The notes beneath the pieces are model-generated. The model was not told the origin of the DNA. It was given only the letters and a program-made list of their open reading frames with translations, and ran no database searches. A stretch of 35,031 nucleotides of DNA from Betaproteobacteria bacterium (lineage in GTDB: Bacteria; Pseudomonadota; Gammaproteobacteria; Burkholderiales; Burkholderiaceae_C): assembly GCA_009925585.1 (NCBI GenBank), contig RFYK01000008.1, positions 1 to 35,031 on the forward strand. The letters run 5' to 3'. Numbering within the stretch: the stretch's first letter is position 1; each line of letters begins with the position of its first letter. Both the position numbers and the translations under genes were made by a program. Of this stretch, positions 1-6,821 are shown piece after piece.

Positions 1-8
1 TCAACAGA

Positions 9-22
9 GTGACCTGGGTCAC
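9..22. promoter_or_regulatory. Small inverted repeat upstream of the lipoprotein gene
   Basis: The arms GTGACC (9-14) and GGTCAC (17-22) are exact reverse complements separated by TG. The repeat ends about 10 bases before the AGGA ribosome-binding site of the lipoprotein gene. It could be an operator or a short mRNA hairpin. A dyad this short can occur by chance, and the promoter lies outside the window. Confidence 0.3.
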
Positions 23-41
23 CTTCAAAAAAAGGAAAAAC

Positions 42-983
42 ATGCAAATCAGACACATTTACTACGCCGGTGTTTTGGCATTGGCAGCTTGTGGCGGCGG
101 TGGTGGTGGTGACAGTGGAGAAGGAGCAGGCAACCCCACTCCAACCTCATCAACCAATTTTCTGGTTTCAAGAGATGTTCGATTGCTTGGAACATTTGAT
201 CATGATTACCAGGATAGAAAGACAATTACCGGGATCAGTGCAGCCATAGACGCTTCCGTGTTATCGCCCGACACGTCTACCTCATTGAGTCAGTACACAT
301 TGGACAACGGGGCGAATCAAAGAGTCATCAACACTTCAGGAATCAAGTCTGGTGGTTTGTTCAATTTGACCGGTGGTACTTCATTGGTCAATATTGGCGG
401 AACACAGTGGAATTATTCCCGTTTCGGTTACTGGACAGATCAGACCCTTAACTCAAATGGCAAAGATACGCAATTCGTTATTCGATACATGCCATTTTTC
501 CGAGCCAACACTGACAAATCGCCAGCCATTACGACAGCAAATTACCAAACCTCTGGTTTGTCGGTAGGTAATTTCGTGATGGATGATTTTACTTTTGGGC
601 CTTTGTCATGCGTGATTGGTGTCAAGTTCACCAAAGGCACCGACGACAAACAAACCGCTGAAATATCTTTGTCTGCATGCAATCTTAACGATACATCGTC
701 TAAAAGTCCGTTTAAATCATCCGACGGAACTTTGTTGGCTCAAAAAACCAGCAATACCAGTCAAGTCACTGCCTCACTGGGCACTTCGCCTCTTCACATC
801 GTTTACTTAGATGATGACAACAAAGAATATGACTTAAAACCAACCAATTACAAAGTGTCTTATGCATTGGCTGGTCCTAATGCTGAAGAAATGGTGGGTA
901 GCATTTACTTGAACGGAACTTTTAAAAATGGAACCACTGACACACCCTTTCATATAAATATGGCGTTTGGCGCTAAAAAATAA
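42..983 (+). CDS. Putative surface lipoprotein with TbpB-like C-terminal barrel signature
   Basis: This gene encodes a protein of 313 residues. The ATG at 42 is chosen over an in-frame GTG at 9 because AGGA lies at 33-36 and the protein then begins with a proper lipoprotein signal (MQIRHIYYAGVLALAAC). The lipobox LAAC is followed by six glycines and a flexible Ser/Thr/Pro-rich linker, as in surface-exposed lipoproteins. Near the C-terminus a GPNAEEMVGSIY stretch resembles the GxxAxExxG signature of TbpB-type and related lipoprotein beta-barrel domains. Family membership is inferred from that motif and the beta-rich composition; a haem, metal or host-protein ligand cannot be named. Five hand-counted 60-base lines give about 42% GC, clearly lower than the downstream genes, which suggests horizontal acquisition. 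The neighbouring gene converges on it. Confidence 0.65.
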   Translation: MQIRHIYYAGVLALAACGGGGGGDSGEGAGNPTPTSSTNFLVSRDVRLLGTFDHDYQDRKTITGISAAIDASVLSPDTSTSLSQYTLDNGANQRVINTSGIKSGGLFNLTGGTSLVNIGGTQWNYSRFGYWTDQTLNSNGKDTQFVIRYMPFFRANTDKSPAITTANYQTSGLSVGNFVMDDFTFGPLSCVIGVKFTKGTDDKQTAEISLSACNLNDTSSKSPFKSSDGTLLAQKTSNTSQVTASLGTSPLHIVYLDDDNKEYDLKPTNYKVSYALAGPNAEEMVGSIYLNGTFKNGTTDTPFHINMAFGAKK

Positions 984-1128
984 AACAAGGGTGGTTGCCC
1001 ATTGATCCGCAAGGCGGCAATCTGCATGGCAGCGTTCATCTGCAGATGGACGCTGGCCATGAACCAAATCCATACACAGATGTAAGCTGCTAAACAACCC
1101 CGCAGATTGATTTTGAGATGTCCGCAGT
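984..1128. other. Convergent intergenic region with strong RNA-like secondary structure
   Basis: These 145 bases separate two convergent genes. Positions 1025-1061 form a near-perfect palindrome centred on CATCTGCAGATG, whose arms (CATGGC, AGCGT, CATCTG) match apart from one bulge and one mismatch. Outside it, CAATCTGC (1018-1025) is exactly complementary to GCAGATTG (1102-1109), so the hairpin can be closed by an 8-bp outer stem. A short TTTT follows at 1110-1114. The structure could be a bidirectional terminator, a 3'-UTR stability element or a small RNA. No long T-run supports a canonical terminator. Confidence 0.45.
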
Positions 1129-2055
1129 TTAAAAATTGGCGGGGCTTTGCAGCAAGCGGTTGGCCAGTTCCACCGCTTGGGGCGCATGCGAGGACACACC
1201 GTCAGCGCCGGAGTTTTGCAGCAGGTTGGGGTCGCTGTGCACCGCAGGGCCGCCCAAGATCACCAAGGTCTGTGGATTGATGGCTTGCGCTTTGAGTCGG
1301 GTGATCAAGTCCTTGAGCCCCGGCAGTTGCTCCACCAACCCCACTGACAAACCAATCATGTCAAACCATTCGCGTCGAAGCGCTTTGAACAGCTCTTCTT
1401 CGGTGGAGGCGATTTCCATCACCACTTGCCAGCCATTGCTGCGGAACAATTCGGTCACGATGCTCAAACCCAAAATATGCATCGAACCTGGCGCACAGGC
1501 AAAAAAGATGCGTTTGACTTCGCCGGCCGTTTGCGGGGACTCGGGGTTGATGTAGCCCAAGCTTCGGGTCAATTGGTGCATACGCATCAGGCCATGCGTG
1601 ACCGAGGTGAAATCTTTTTTGTCGAGCTCCCATTGGTAGCCCAGCCAACGGGCGGCAGGCGTGAACAAGTCGATGAACACGCTTTCAATGGACACGCCTT
1701 CTTCCAACACGCTGTGAACATAGGCCAGCGGTTGGTCAATGTCTGGGCCCAAGCAGGATTCAGCAAACGCTTCAATCTCTTGTTCGGAGAAACTGCGGCT
1801 GGTTGGTGTGCGTGACAGGGAAGGGTCAAGCAAACTGGGGTGCGCATGCATCAGTTGGGGAATGATTTGCGCCTCGATCACAGAGAGCAAAGATTTTTGG
1901 CAATTGTCTGGGGATGAGGTGTCCAGTGAGTCTGTCTGTTGTTCGCTGCGTTTGGGTTGCGCGCCAGAGGAAATCGCAGATAACACCAAATGAGACAAGC
2001 CGTGCAAGCCGGCCAGAGGTTTGGCGATTAACAGACTGGAAATGCTGATGCTCAT
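1129..2055 (-). CDS. AerR/PpaA-like cobalamin (B12)-binding regulator
   Basis: The product has 308 residues and begins at an ATG with GGAGA just upstream. After an unaligned N-terminus, IEAQIIPQLMHAH (about 60-72) and then EEGVSIESVFIDLFTPAAR through LGYQW (118-132) match the pattern of AerR/PpaA proteins, the B12-binding antirepressors that pair with CrtJ/PpsR in purple photosynthetic bacteria. A Rossmann-like B12-binding domain follows from about 170, with APGSMHILG carrying His183, the expected lower-axial cobalt ligand, and ILGGP near 266. His144 (in VTHGL) sits 12 residues after Trp132, close to where CarH photoreceptors have their W-x9-EH cap motif. No photosynthesis genes or CrtJ partner lie nearby. 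The gene is divergent from a dehydrogenase cluster. AerR-like membership is fairly secure; target and light response are inference. Confidence 0.75.
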   Translation of the reverse strand: MSISISSLLIAKPLAGLHGLSHLVLSAISSGAQPKRSEQQTDSLDTSSPDNCQKSLLSVIEAQIIPQLMHAHPSLLDPSLSRTPTSRSFSEQEIEAFAESCLGPDIDQPLAYVHSVLEEGVSIESVFIDLFTPAARWLGYQWELDKKDFTSVTHGLMRMHQLTRSLGYINPESPQTAGEVKRIFFACAPGSMHILGLSIVTELFRSNGWQVVMEIASTEEELFKALRREWFDMIGLSVGLVEQLPGLKDLITRLKAQAINPQTLVILGGPAVHSDPNLLQNSGADGVSSHAPQAVELANRLLQSPANF

Positions 2056-2143
2056 AGGGTTCTCCGGCTAAGGACTGACAGCTTCCAATGGACTGATAAA
2101 TACCTTGGGCCATTGTGTCAACATTCCTGAGTCTTAGCCACTC

Positions 2144-2174
2144 GAACGAGGGTAAATACCCACCAAATTCGTTC
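2144..2174. promoter_or_regulatory. Nested inverted repeats in the divergent promoter region
   Basis: Within the 231-base gap between the divergent regulator and dehydrogenase genes, GAACGA (2144-2149) pairs with TCGTTC (2169-2174), and inside it GGGTA (2150-2154) pairs with TACCC (2157-2161) around AA. Two nested perfect dyads within 31 bases in a divergent promoter region suggest an operator. The binding protein is unknown. No clear -35/-10 pair could be assigned in the gap (2056-2286). Confidence 0.35.
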
Positions 2175-2286
2175 AGTGAAATGGCGTGCTCAGGGTTTTC
2201 CTTGTGTTTAGCGTGATACCACCCTGAAGCCAGATGCCAATGAAATACTGATTCTGGTCATTCATAAGTCAACAGGAGACAACTAC

Positions 2287-2913
2287 ATGCGAACCATTCC
2301 CATAGCGAATATTGCGTCCGAGTTCAGTGATTGCGAAGAAAGCGGCGTCGTCCCCAAGCAAAACCTTCCCTTGGCACGACGTGAATTCCTCAAAGGTTCC
2401 GGCATATTGATGGGCACCTTGGCGGCAGGTTCGGTGTTGGCCGGATTGGCGCCATCCACTGTGTGGGCCGTTGAATTGAAAACGCTCAGCCAAGCCGAAG
2501 GCGAAACACTGATGGCCATGGGACGTGTTTTGTATCCCCACAAAAAATTGCCTGATGCGGTCTATGCCATTTTGGCGAAAGATTTGGATGCGGCTGCGTC
2601 GGGCAGTGCTGACACTGCCAAGATGCTGCGCGATGGTATCGCTGGGCTCAACAGTTTGGCCGGTGGCAATTTCGCCAAGGCCAAGGCAGACAAGCAACTC
2701 GCCATCGTCAAGGGCATGGAAGGTTCCACCTTTTTTGGCACTGTGCGTGGCCAATGTGTGACCTCGCTCTACAACAACGACATGGCATTCGCTGCATTCG
2801 GATACCCCGGTTCTGCTTGGGAAAAAGGCGGGTACATCACCCGCGGTTTCCAAGATTTGAAATGGTTGCCTGCTCCTTCTAAAGAAGCCAGCCCCGCCCC
2901 TTATTTGGGCTGA
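2287..2913 (+). CDS. Tat-exported small subunit of an FAD dehydrogenase (gluconate 2-dehydrogenase subunit 3 family)
   Basis: The protein has 208 residues and starts at an ATG eight bases after AGGAG (2274-2278). A twin-arginine signal is plain: ARREFLKGSG (Arg31-Arg32) followed by a hydrophobic stretch and a likely cleavage site after VWA (Ala61). An unusual 29-residue polar extension precedes the arginines. The mature part (AEGETLMAMGRVLYPHKKLPD onwards) matches the small, cofactor-free subunit of membrane-bound FAD-dependent sugar/polyol dehydrogenases. In that family it helps mature and export the catalytic subunit, which has no signal of its own. The GMC dehydrogenase gene follows 36 bases later, fitting this role. 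The usual cytochrome c electron-acceptor gene is absent. Confidence 0.75.
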   Translation: MRTIPIANIASEFSDCEESGVVPKQNLPLARREFLKGSGILMGTLAAGSVLAGLAPSTVWAVELKTLSQAEGETLMAMGRVLYPHKKLPDAVYAILAKDLDAAASGSADTAKMLRDGIAGLNSLAGGNFAKAKADKQLAIVKGMEGSTFFGTVRGQCVTSLYNNDMAFAAFGYPGSAWEKGGYITRGFQDLKWLPAPSKEASPAPYLG

Positions 2914-2949
2914 TTCCACCTACCCTCAGCATTTCAGGAGATACACAAC

Positions 2950-4518
2950 ATGGCTTCTATTTCATTCAACGACGACTCCGTGGTCGTCATCATTGGTTCT
3001 GGCGCGGGCGGTGGCACATTGGCCAACGAGTTGTGCCAAAAAGGCATCAAGGTCGTGGTGCTTGAAGCAGGTGCGCGTCAGTCACCTCAATCGTTCGTGA
3101 ACGACGAATGGAAATCTTTCGGTCAATTGGCTTGGTTAGACCCACGCACCACTTCTGGTACTTGGCGCGTGGCCAAAGACTTCTCTGGCTTGCCCGCATG
3201 GATTTGCAAAACCGTGGGCGGTTCAACCACCCACTGGGCCGGTGCTTCATTGCGTTTCCAAGAGCATGAGTTCCGCGCCAAAACCGTGTATGGCGATATC
3301 AAAGGCGCCAATTTGCTTGACTGGCCGATCACGTTGTCCGAGTTGGAGCCTTACTACGCCAAAGCTGAAAACAAAATGGGCGTGACCCGCACCAACGGTA
3401 TTCCTGGATTGCCTGGCAACAACAACTTCAAAGTGTTGTATGCCGGCGCGAAAAAGATGGGCTACAAAGAAGTTCACACCGGCAACATGGCCATCAACAG
3501 CCAGCCGCGCGATGGCCGTGGTCGTTGCATGCAACTGGGTTTCTGTTTCCAAGGTTGTAAGAGTGGTGCCAAGTGGTCAACGCTGTACACCGAGATTCCC
3601 AAGGCAGAAGCCACAGGCAATTTGGACTTGCGCCCTGAATCCCATGTGACCCGCATTGAGCACAACGCCAAAGGCATGGTCAACGGCGTGGTGTACTTTG
3701 ACAAAGACGGCAAAGAACAGCGTCAGTCGGCCCGCGTTGTCTGTGTCGCAGGCAACTCGATCGAGACACCGCGCTTGCTGCTGCTGTCTGCCTCCAACAT
3801 GTTCCGTGATGGCTTGGCCAATTCTTCTGGACAAGTCGGGCGCAACTACATGCGTCACATGACAGGTTCTGTGTATGCGGCTTTCAAAAACCCCGTGCAC
3901 ATGTACCGTGGCACCACCATGGCCGGCATCATCCGTGACGAGTCTGCGTTCAACCCCAAGCGTGGTTTTGTGGGGGGGTATGAAATGGAAACCTTGTCAT
4001 TGGGCTTGGCCTTCATGCCCGCGTTCTTGGACCCAGGTGCTTGGGGCGCAGACTACGCTTGGTGGATGGATCACTACACCAACCTCGCCGGCATGTGGCT
4101 GGTCGGTGAAGACATGCCGCGCGAAACCAACCGCATCACATTGAACAACAATGTGAAAGACAAATGGGGCAGCCCAGTGGCGAACGTGCACTTCGATGAC
4201 CATGAAAATGACATCGTGATGCGTAACCATGCGTTCACCCAAGGCGAGCGGATTTACCAAGCGGCTGGTGCGATCAAAACCTATCGCACACCGCCATACC
4301 CCTCGACCCACAACTTGGGTACATGCCGTTTGAGCGCTAACGCGCGTGACGGTGTGGCCAACAAATGGGGCCAAACGCATGACATCCCCAACCTGTTCAT
4401 CAGTGACGGCAGCCAGTTCACCACCGGTGGTGCCGAGAACCCGACTTTGACGATCGTGACCTTGGCGATTCGCCAAGCAGACTACATCGCCAAACAGATG
4501 ACCGAACGGGCCATTTGA
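2950..4518 (+). CDS. GMC-family FAD-dependent oxidoreductase (catalytic subunit, possibly Fe-S containing)
   Basis: The 522-residue protein opens with a dinucleotide-binding motif, GSGAGGGTLANE (GxGxxG at 16-21), ending in the acidic Glu39 of VVLEAGAR that typically contacts the FAD ribose. The C-terminal GMC domain contains His454 (STHNLGTCR) and Asn497 (GGAENPTLT), spaced like the catalytic His/Asn pair of GMC enzymes. Cysteines 193, 199 and 203 form C-x5-C-x3-C; bacterial FAD glucose dehydrogenase catalytic subunits hold an Fe-S cluster in a comparable region. It has no signal peptide and presumably leaves through the Tat system bound to the small subunit upstream. Sequence alone does not reveal the substrate; sugars, polyols and sugar acids are typical. 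Start supported by AGGAG at 2936-2940. Confidence 0.85.
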   Translation: MASISFNDDSVVVIIGSGAGGGTLANELCQKGIKVVVLEAGARQSPQSFVNDEWKSFGQLAWLDPRTTSGTWRVAKDFSGLPAWICKTVGGSTTHWAGASLRFQEHEFRAKTVYGDIKGANLLDWPITLSELEPYYAKAENKMGVTRTNGIPGLPGNNNFKVLYAGAKKMGYKEVHTGNMAINSQPRDGRGRCMQLGFCFQGCKSGAKWSTLYTEIPKAEATGNLDLRPESHVTRIEHNAKGMVNGVVYFDKDGKEQRQSARVVCVAGNSIETPRLLLLSASNMFRDGLANSSGQVGRNYMRHMTGSVYAAFKNPVHMYRGTTMAGIIRDESAFNPKRGFVGGYEMETLSLGLAFMPAFLDPGAWGADYAWWMDHYTNLAGMWLVGEDMPRETNRITLNNNVKDKWGSPVANVHFDDHENDIVMRNHAFTQGERIYQAAGAIKTYRTPPYPSTHNLGTCRLSANARDGVANKWGQTHDIPNLFISDGSQFTTGGAENPTLTIVTLAIRQADYIAKQMTERAI

Positions 4519-4551
4519 TACACTGATTTTTTCCAACCAAAGGAGAACAGC

Positions 4552-4950
4552 ATGTGTGAGTATTTTGTGAAAGCTGACCCCATTCAGTACGAACAACGTA
4601 CACGTTCGGTTCGCATTCGCGGCATGCTCACCAGCATCCGGTTGGAAAACATGGTGTGGGATGTGCTGGCCGAAATGGCCGAGGATGAGGGATGCACCAC
4701 CAACGCCCTCATCTGCACATTGCATGATGAAATTCTTCAGCATCGGGGCGAAGTACCTAACTTCGCCTCGTTCCTGAGGATCACGAGTTTGCGCTATTTG
4801 CGCCGTTGCTTGATCAACCTAGAACGACAGTACCAACCCGCCGATGGACCCGACAGCGCTGCCGTGTTTCAACCCTCTGTGCTGAACCGCGCCAATGACA
4901 AATCTGCCGCTCGCGTCCATTCCAACGTATTGGCTGCTGTCAAAACCTGA
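4552..4950 (+). CDS. Ribbon-helix-helix (RHH_4-type) putative DNA-binding protein
   Basis: The product has 132 residues. The segment RTRSVRIRGMLTSIRLEN (about 17-34), followed by MVWDVLAEMAEDEGC, fits the ribbon-helix-helix fold of the RHH_4 family: a short beta-strand that would contact DNA, then two helices. The C-terminal third is low-complexity and unmatched. The gene starts 33 bases after the dehydrogenase stop, with AGGAG upstream, and its stop lies nine bases before the glyoxalase start, so all four genes may be one transcript. It may autoregulate the cluster, but this is inference. Its family is often called simply a predicted DNA-binding protein. Confidence 0.7.
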   Translation: MCEYFVKADPIQYEQRTRSVRIRGMLTSIRLENMVWDVLAEMAEDEGCTTNALICTLHDEILQHRGEVPNFASFLRITSLRYLRRCLINLERQYQPADGPDSAAVFQPSVLNRANDKSAARVHSNVLAAVKT

Positions 4951-4959
4951 TTTTTTCCT

Positions 4960-5496
4960 ATGACTTTCGATACTGAATGGCAGACAGGAGTCTGCGAAAA
5001 GCCCGCGCCTGCGTCACGCGGTTTTGTGCTGAATCACGCCATGTTGCGGGTCAAAGACCCAGCCGTGGCTTTGGACTTTTACACACGCGTCATGGGCATG
5101 CGTTTGTTGCGCAAGCTCGACTTTCCCGAGATGAAATTCAGTCTCTACTTTTTGGCGGTGGCCGAGTCTGCCAGCCACGCCCCGCAAGACCAGGGCGAAC
5201 GCACCGCATGGACGTTTTCGCAGTCCGGTATTTTGGAGTTGACCCACAACTGGGGCACAGAGAGCGACGCCGAATTCAAATACCACGATGGCAACGCACA
5301 GCCCCAAGGCTTTGGTCACATTTGTTTTTCAGTGCCAGATTTGGACGTCGCCATTCAATGGTTTGACGACAACAAAGTGGTGTATGTGAAGCGACCTGAG
5401 CAGGGCAAGATGAAAGACGTGGCTTTCATCAAAGACCCGGATGGTTATTGGATTGAAATCGTCGAGCCCAGTCGTTTAAAGCAACTGGGCAGTTAA
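4960..5496 (+). CDS. gloA: Lactoylglutathione lyase (glyoxalase I)
   Basis: This 178-residue VOC-superfamily enzyme isomerises the hemithioacetal of methylglyoxal and glutathione to S-lactoylglutathione in the cytoplasm. It is the longer glyoxalase I form: a 25-residue N-terminal extension precedes NHAMLRVKDP. All four metal ligands can be assigned: His26 (LNHAML), Glu93 (GILELTHN), His120 (GFGHICF) and Glu166 (GYWIEIVEP). The RKLDFPEMKFSLYFLA segment is strongly conserved in this subfamily. No clear Shine-Dalgarno precedes the ATG; translation may be coupled to the ribbon-helix-helix gene nine bases upstream. Its presence with an FAD dehydrogenase suggests handling of reactive carbonyls, but glyoxalases are common and the link may be only positional. 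Confidence 0.88.
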   Translation: MTFDTEWQTGVCEKPAPASRGFVLNHAMLRVKDPAVALDFYTRVMGMRLLRKLDFPEMKFSLYFLAVAESASHAPQDQGERTAWTFSQSGILELTHNWGTESDAEFKYHDGNAQPQGFGHICFSVPDLDVAIQWFDDNKVVYVKRPEQGKMKDVAFIKDPDGYWIEIVEPSRLKQLGS

Positions 5497-5766
5497 TCAG
5501 CGCGGTTTTTTCAGGCCAGACGCTGAGATGAAGTCTTTGCGTTTGACCTCATCACTTTTCAGCGCTTGCTGAATTTGCTTGACCAGCAGTTTTTTGGTGT
5601 CTTCTTGCATATTGGCCGCACGCAGCCGTATGTAAATGGCTTTGGCTTTTTCTTTGTCGTAAGTGGCTTCAACCAAGGCTTGGGCCCAAAGTCCGTCACG
5701 AATCACGCCTTCTTGCATTTCGCGAAGAACCATTGCGTGTATGAGTTCACTGTTTTGAGTGGCCAT
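5497..5766 (-). CDS. Small conserved-looking protein of unknown function downstream of fbp
   Basis: The protein has 89 residues. The start MATQNSELIHAM at 5766 is preferred to an in-frame ATG at 5820, which would overlap the end of fbp and add an unconvincing N-terminus. The sequence is predicted mostly helical, with GLWAQALVEATYDKEKAKA followed by IYIRLRAA, a pattern I associate with small helical proteins found in many proteobacteria. The C-terminus is basic. It lies 50 bases downstream of fbp on the same strand and is probably co-transcribed. It ends right against gloA, which converges on it (stops are adjacent). No function can be assigned. Confidence 0.6.
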   Translation of the reverse strand: MATQNSELIHAMVLREMQEGVIRDGLWAQALVEATYDKEKAKAIYIRLRAANMQEDTKKLLVKQIQQALKSDEVKRKDFISASGLKKPR

Positions 5767-5816
5767 GACTGCTTTCTGTGGGTGCTGGCGTTGTTGAAAA
5801 TTATAGGTGTCCGGTT

Positions 5817-6818
5817 TCAAGCCGACAGGTGCATGTCAGTCACCCTGGCCACTTCATTTTTCGAGCCAAGGCACACGCTGACACGCTGATGCAAAAGTGT
5901 GGGTTGAATGTCCAAAATGCGTTCTTTGCCGTTGGTGGCCATGCCACCGGCTTGCTCGACCAACCAGCTCATGGGGTTGGCTTCGTACATCAAGCGCAAC
6001 TTGCCGGGCTTGTCGGGTTCACGCTTGTCCCAGGGGTACATGAACACGCCACCACGGGTGAGGATGCGGTGAACATCGGCCACCATGCTGGCAACCCAAC
6101 GCATGTTGAAGTCTTTGCCGCGTGGTCCGTTGCTGCCAGCCAAACATTCTGCGATGTAGTCAGCCACCGGTTTGTCCCAATGGCGCATGTTGCTCATGTT
6201 GATCGCGAATTCGCGGGTGTCTTCAGGGATGCGCACATTTTCTTGCGTCAAGACAAACGAGCCTTGTTCTCTGTCGAGCGTGAACATGGCGACACCGTCG
6301 CCCACGGTCAACACCAAGGTGGTTTGTGGGCCGTACACGCAATAACCTGCAGCGACTTGGGCATGCCCGGGTTGCAAGAAATCTGCTTCTGTGACGGTGT
6401 TGGACGATTCAGGTTTTTTCAAGACACTGAAGATGGTGCCAATGCTGACATTGACATCGATGTTGCTGGAGCCGTCCAATGGATCAAACAGCAACAGGTA
6501 TTCGCCTTGCGGGTAACGGTTGGGCACGACGTAAATCGTGTCCATTTCTTCTGACGCCATGGCGGCCAAATGCCCGCCCCATTCATTTGCTTCAATCAAC
6601 ACCTCATTGGCGATGATGTCGAGTTTTTTCTGCACTTCACCTTGGATGTTTTCGCTGTGTGCAGAGCCAAGCACGCCGCCCAAAGCCCCTTTGTTGACGG
6701 CGTGGCTGATGCCCTTGCAAGCACGCGCCACCACTTCCAGGAGCAATCGCAACTCGGGTGGGATGTTTTGTTTGGCACGTTGTTGTTCAACCAAATACCG
6801 CGACAAAGATGTGGCCAT
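5817..6818 (-). CDS. fbp: Fructose-1,6-bisphosphatase class 1
   Basis: The 333-residue length is typical for class 1 enzymes, which remove the 1-phosphate from fructose 1,6-bisphosphate in gluconeogenesis and, where present, the Calvin cycle. The metal-binding and catalytic core [16 protein letters not shown] is intact, as are downstream segments such as GGVFMYPWD and [17 protein letters not shown] that shape the sugar-phosphate site. The start codon lies just after the pepN stop (stop at 6822-6824, ATG at 6816-6818), so the two genes are almost certainly co-transcribed and perhaps translationally coupled. Confidence 0.95.
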   Translation of the reverse strand: MATSLSRYLVEQQRAKQNIPPELRLLLEVVARACKGISHAVNKGALGGVLGSAHSENIQGEVQKKLDIIANEVLIEANEWGGHLAAMASEEMDTIYVVPNRYPQGEYLLLFDPLDGSSNIDVNVSIGTIFSVLKKPESSNTVTEADFLQPGHAQVAAGYCVYGPQTTLVLTVGDGVAMFTLDREQGSFVLTQENVRIPEDTREFAINMSNMRHWDKPVADYIAECLAGSNGPRGKDFNMRWVASMVADVHRILTRGGVFMYPWDKREPDKPGKLRLMYEANPMSWLVEQAGGMATNGKERILDIQPTLLHQRVSVCLGSKNEVARVTDMHLSA

Positions 6819-6821
6819 GTG

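Noticed and set aside
834-1199. 121-codon minus-strand frame across the end of the lipoprotein gene and the palindromic region
   Set aside because: It overlaps the ends of two convergent genes and has no homology that I can recognise; its openness reflects the palindrome-rich gap.
2056-2286. CrtJ/PpsR operator (TGT-N12-ACA) beside the AerR-like gene
   Set aside because: I looked by eye and found only near misses such as TGT-N12-ACC; no exact site.
5778-6554. Long open frame on the plus strand opposite fbp
   Set aside because: It lies entirely over a clear fbp gene on the other strand, and its translation has no recognisable motif and His/Val-rich shadow composition.
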